A stretch of 53,573 bases of DNA. It comes from Streptomyces marinisediminis. GTDB lineage: Bacteria; Actinomycetota; Actinomycetes; Streptomycetales; Streptomycetaceae. Positions 51,184-53,573 of this stretch are shown one piece after another. Every line of letters begins with the position of its first letter. Position 1 is the first letter of the stretch. The stretch lies in contig NZ_JAPKFL010000033.1 of NCBI RefSeq assembly GCF_026262575.1, positions 1-53,573 on the forward strand, read 5' to 3'. The notes beneath the pieces were generated by a model, which was not told the DNA's origin, ran no database searches, and worked only from the letters and a program-made list of their open reading frames with translations. The position numbers and the translations under genes are program-made.

Positions 51184-51558
51184 GTGCGCCGCCTCCTCCT
51201 CACCGCCGCCGCCACCGCCCTCGCCGCCACCGCAGCCCTGGGGTGCAGCGCCGTCGACAAGGCCCTGAGCTGCGCGAACACCGCCCTGGTGGTGGGCGAG
51301 AGCGTGACCGACCTCCAGGAAGCCGTCTCCGGCGCCGGCGAGGACCCGGCCGCGGCCCGCGAGGCGCTGAACCGCATAGACGACAACCTCGACAAGATCG
51401 ACGCGAACACCGGCGACAGCGACGTCGACCAGGCCGTCAGCGACCTGCGCACCGCCGTCGACGGCGTCCGCACCTCCCTCGACAGCGGTCAGGCGCCCGA
51501 CCTCAGCCCGGTCGGCAGTGCCGCCGACGAGCTCACCAACGTCTGCACGCCCGCCTGA
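51184..51558 (+). CDS. Small secreted lipoprotein, function unknown
   Basis: 124 residues from GTG 51184 after AGAGGA. The signal peptide (RRLLLTAAATALAATAALGC) ends in a lipobox-like ALGC, with Cys21 as the lipidation site; Ala at -3 is a weaker match than Leu. The mature part is acidic and helical (AREALNRIDDNLDKIDANTGD, VDQAVSDLRTAVDGVRTSL), with two further Cys residues (Cys31 and one in NVCTPA) that may pair. No domain is recognised. It sits between rph and rdgB, where it recurs in Streptomyces genomes. Confidence 0.85.
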   Translation: MRRLLLTAAATALAATAALGCSAVDKALSCANTALVVGESVTDLQEAVSGAGEDPAAAREALNRIDDNLDKIDANTGDSDVDQAVSDLRTAVDGVRTSLDSGQAPDLSPVGSAADELTNVCTPA

Positions 51559-51592
51559 CCCGCCCCGCCCCACGACCCCGCGAGCGCGAACC

Positions 51593-52195
51593 ATGCAGCG
51601 ACTGATCCTCGCCACCCGCAACGCCCACAAGGTGACCGAGCTGCGCGCCATCCTCGGCGCGGCCGGCCTCGCCGTCGACCTGGTCGGCGCCGACGCCCAC
51701 CCCGACGTCCCCGACGTCAAGGAGACCGGCGTCACCTTCGCCGAGAACGCTCTCCTCAAGGCCCACGCGCTCGCCCGCGCCACCGGCACGCCCGCCGTCG
51801 CGGACGACTCCGGGCTGTGCGTCGACGTCCTCGGCGGCGCCCCCGGCATCTTCTCCGCCCGCTGGGCCGGCCGCCACGGAGACGACCAGGCCAACCTCGA
51901 CCTGCTCCTGGCCCAGCTCGCCGACATCGACGACGCACACCGGGGCGCCCACTTCGCCTGCGCCGCCGCGCTCGCCCTGCCCGACGGCACCGAGCGCGTC
52001 GCCGAGGGCCGACTGCGCGGTACCCTGCGCCACGCCCCGGCGGGCGCCGGCGGCTTCGGCTACGACCCGATCCTCCAGCCCGACGGCGAGTCCCGCACCT
52101 GCGCCGAGCTGACCCCGGACGAGAAGAACGCCATCAGCCACCGCGGCCAGGCCTTCCGCGCCCTCACCCGCGAACTCCGCACCCTCCTCCCCTGA
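51593..52195 (+). CDS. rdgB: XTP/dITP diphosphatase (non-canonical purine NTPase)
   Basis: 200 residues from ATG 51593. It removes XTP, dITP and dHAPTP from nucleotide pools. Motifs are ATRNAHKVTELRAIL (8-22), TFAENALLKAHALA, ADDSGLCVDVLGGAPGIFSAR and the C-terminal GFGYDPIL with EKNAISHRGQA, all standard for the HAM1/RdgB family. The start gives the usual length. It is downstream of rph and the lipoprotein and converges with tRNA-Leu. Confidence 0.97.
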   Translation: MQRLILATRNAHKVTELRAILGAAGLAVDLVGADAHPDVPDVKETGVTFAENALLKAHALARATGTPAVADDSGLCVDVLGGAPGIFSARWAGRHGDDQANLDLLLAQLADIDDAHRGAHFACAAALALPDGTERVAEGRLRGTLRHAPAGAGGFGYDPILQPDGESRTCAELTPDEKNAISHRGQAFRALTRELRTLLP

Positions 52196-52237
52196 CCCAC
52201 CCCGCACCGCACCGCGGGCACCACCCCCGAAACAACT

Positions 52238-52268
52238 ACGGCCCGCAACCCCCAGGGTCACGGGCCGT
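52238..52268 (-). terminator. Terminator of tRNA-Leu (and rdgB)
   Basis: ACGGCCCG (52238-52245) pairs with CGGGCCGT (52261-52268). On the minus strand the hairpin is followed by AGTTGTTT, a short U-rich tract, which suits intrinsic termination after the tRNA. Confidence 0.7.
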
Positions 52269-52270
52269 GC

Positions 52271-52357
52271 TGGTGCGGCGGAAGGGATTCGAACCCTCAA
52301 GCCCTCGCGGGCCACAGATCCTAAGTCTGCTGCGTCAACCTGCTGCGCCACCGCCGC
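52271..52357 (-). tRNA. tRNA-Leu(UAG)
   Basis: Acceptor stem GCGGCGG (52351-52357) pairs with the complement at 52275-52281. The anticodon loop CTTAGGA gives UAG, reading CUA/CUN leucine codons. It has a long class II variable arm, the T-arm GGTTCGAATCC, and an encoded CCA end (52271-52273). This is not the bldA (UAA) tRNA that reads the TTA codons of the cluster regulators. Confidence 0.96.
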
Positions 52358-52366
52358 AAGTACGGG

Positions 52367-53491
52367 TCATGATACTGGTCCGTGCCCGGGCGGTGTCACG
52401 GGTCGCGCCGCCCGCGCCGTGCGCCGACCCCGGCCGCGCCCGCACCAGGTGTCCGTGACGGCGTGACAGTTCGGGCACAGGTACCGCAGATTGTCCCGGC
52501 GGTTGTCTCGCCAGTCCCCGTTGCGGTGGTCGATCTGGAGCGTCATGGGCCTGCCGAGCCACTGACCCGTGTTGCCGCAGGAGACGCACGCGTAGGGGAC
52601 GCCCGCCGCGTCCAGCGCGCGCCGCAGCCGCGCGTGCTCCGTGCGCGGCGACCCGGGAGGCAGGACCCGGAAGACCCTGCCCGTCCCCGGGTCGGCCAGG
52701 GGTGGCCGGACCGCCGGGCGGAGGCGACGGCGGAAGTGCGACGTGTCCAGGCCGAGCCGGGTCACCCGGCGGCGCACCCTGTGCCAGTTGGCGCTGGAGT
52801 CCGGCAGCCCGAGGGCGCGCACCACCTCCGCGATGCTCGTGGACCGTGAGACCGCCCGGCGCAGCTCCTCCTCGGGCAGCGGCACCCGCGCGTGGCGGAA
52901 GTGGCTCGTGTCGACGGCGTGCCGACGCAGCAGGCGCCGCAGCTCCGCCCGGCCGCCCGCGTCCTCGGGGACGCCCAGGAGGCGCGCCAGCGCGCGGACG
53001 TCCGACGCGTGAGCGGCGGCACGGCGCAGCTCCTCGACGGGCGGGTCGAGCGTCTGCTCCCGCCGTGCGAACCCCGGGAAGTGCGTGACGTCGAGACCGG
53101 CCGCGCGGACGCGGCGGCCGAGGTGGGACAGGCTGCCGCTCGCGGGCCGCACGCCGAGTCTGACGGCGACTTCCCGCAGTGAGGTCGACGCCCGCACGGC
53201 GTCCGCGAGCGCGGCGTCGGAGTGGGCGTGCCAGTGGCTCCGCCCCGCGAAGTGCGCGGTACTGATCCCGTACTCGGCCACACGCCGTTGCACGGTGCGC
53301 CTGCGCCCGCCGCTGGGTCGAAAGCCCAGCGCCCGCAGAACCCCCGACCAGGTGGTCGAGCGGGCGACGGCCGCGGCGAGCTTCTCCCGCACGTAGCCCC
53401 CGGCCGCGGCGGCCGTTCCGCGCCGCTCGCCCGGCCGCGCTCCGACGGCCCGCGGCCCGCCCGGGGCGCCCCCGGTGTCGGGCATCGGCAT
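52367..53491 (-). CDS. HNH endonuclease with four homing-endonuclease-associated repeats
   Basis: 374 residues from ATG 53491 with a GGAGGGG site. Four helix-turn-helix-like repeats (about residues 38-82, 95-138, 154-198 and 210-253) share the pattern LxxAVxxSxSxxEVxRxLG followed by RRVxxxGLDTSHF, a DNA-binding repeat known from homing-type HNH proteins. The C-terminal HNH domain has zinc cysteines 302, 305, 339 and 342 and the catalytic IDHRNGDWRDNRRDNLRYLCPNCH. The stop codon lies nine bases before the 5' end of tRNA-Leu on the same strand, so the tRNA may be transcribed with it. Its role and target are unknown; a mobile or tRNA-associated element is possible. Confidence 0.88.
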   Translation of the reverse strand: MPMPDTGGAPGGPRAVGARPGERRGTAAAAGGYVREKLAAAVARSTTWSGVLRALGFRPSGGRRRTVQRRVAEYGISTAHFAGRSHWHAHSDAALADAVRASTSLREVAVRLGVRPASGSLSHLGRRVRAAGLDVTHFPGFARREQTLDPPVEELRRAAAHASDVRALARLLGVPEDAGGRAELRRLLRRHAVDTSHFRHARVPLPEEELRRAVSRSTSIAEVVRALGLPDSSANWHRVRRRVTRLGLDTSHFRRRLRPAVRPPLADPGTGRVFRVLPPGSPRTEHARLRRALDAAGVPYACVSCGNTGQWLGRPMTLQIDHRNGDWRDNRRDNLRYLCPNCHAVTDTWCGRGRGRRTARAARPVTPPGHGPVS

Positions 53492-53573
53492 GCCTGCCCC
53501 CTCCCCCCCACCTCCGCAGCGGGGTCCGTGAGGGGGAACGAGTGGGGGAGCGGGGGGGGGGGTTGCGGTGGGG
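53492..53573. other. G-rich window end
   Basis: Several G runs (plus strand around 53524-53573, including a run of ten) follow the start of the HNH gene and could form a G-quadruplex. It should hold the HNH promoter; nothing else is recognised. Confidence 0.4.

Noticed and set aside
52271..52357. bldA tRNA for the TTA codons of the cluster
   Set aside because: The anticodon is UAG, not UAA.

Overview
The window is about 72-74% G+C and reads as a Streptomyces chromosome. Supporting signs are a sporulation SsgA-family gene, a SARP regulator, DasR-type operators on GlcNAc-type PTS genes, rare TTA codons confined to two pathway regulators, and a right half whose gene order (hppD, ssgG-like, pncAB, clpS, mec-cysO-cysM, nag PTS genes, rph, rdgB) matches the conserved Streptomyces core. 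Part of that order (mec-cysO-cysM, an Rv1339-like MBL gene, rph, rdgB) is also found in Mycobacterium.

Region 1 (1-22905) is the end of a modular type I polyketide cluster. Two PKS genes run rightward. The first is cut by the window edge and uses methylmalonyl-CoA. The second uses malonyl-CoA and ends in a thioester-reductase domain instead of a thioesterase, so the chain should leave as an aldehyde. Behind it come a flavin epoxidase-like enzyme, an NmrA-like reductase, an NTF2/SnoaL-like protein, a DJ-1/AraC regulator, an imine reductase, a Tat-exported flavin amine oxidase, a cytochrome P450, a SARP-type regulator and a type II thioesterase. This combination (reductive release, presumed transamination, imine reduction, oxidation) fits a polyketide alkaloid of the piperidine or indolizidine type. 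The expected aminotransferase is not in the window and should lie to the left. Degraded catalytic residues in the penultimate ketoreductase and in both dehydratases predict a C5 ketone and a C3 hydroxyl, which would let a C1 amine close a six-membered cyclic imine. Both regulators contain a TTA codon, suggesting bldA control.

Region 2 (about 23.0-43.0 kb) is ordinary core chromosome: a DEAD/DEAH helicase, an IclR-like regulator, a Lon-like serine peptidase, an AsnC regulator divergent from hppD, a GlcD-like FAD oxidase, an SsgG-like protein, two RDD membrane proteins, a secreted M6 metalloprotease, the NAD salvage pair pncB-pncA, clpS with a DUF2017 gene, and a sodium:alanine symporter preceded by a perfect Crp box.

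Region 3 (43.3-45.4 kb) is a cysteine module: mec, an unannotated 31-codon leaderless leader peptide, cysO and cysM. It has three copies of a palindromic operator-like motif, two mutually exclusive hairpins after the leader peptide, and a CysO whose diglycine is masked by two extra residues.

Region 4 (45.9-53.6 kb) holds an MBL-fold hydrolase similar to mycobacterial Rv1339, the GlcNAc PTS genes (two EIIC paralogues and one EIIB, with two DasR sites), rph, a small lipoprotein, rdgB, tRNA-Leu(UAG), and an HNH endonuclease with four DNA-binding repeats ending nine bases before the tRNA.
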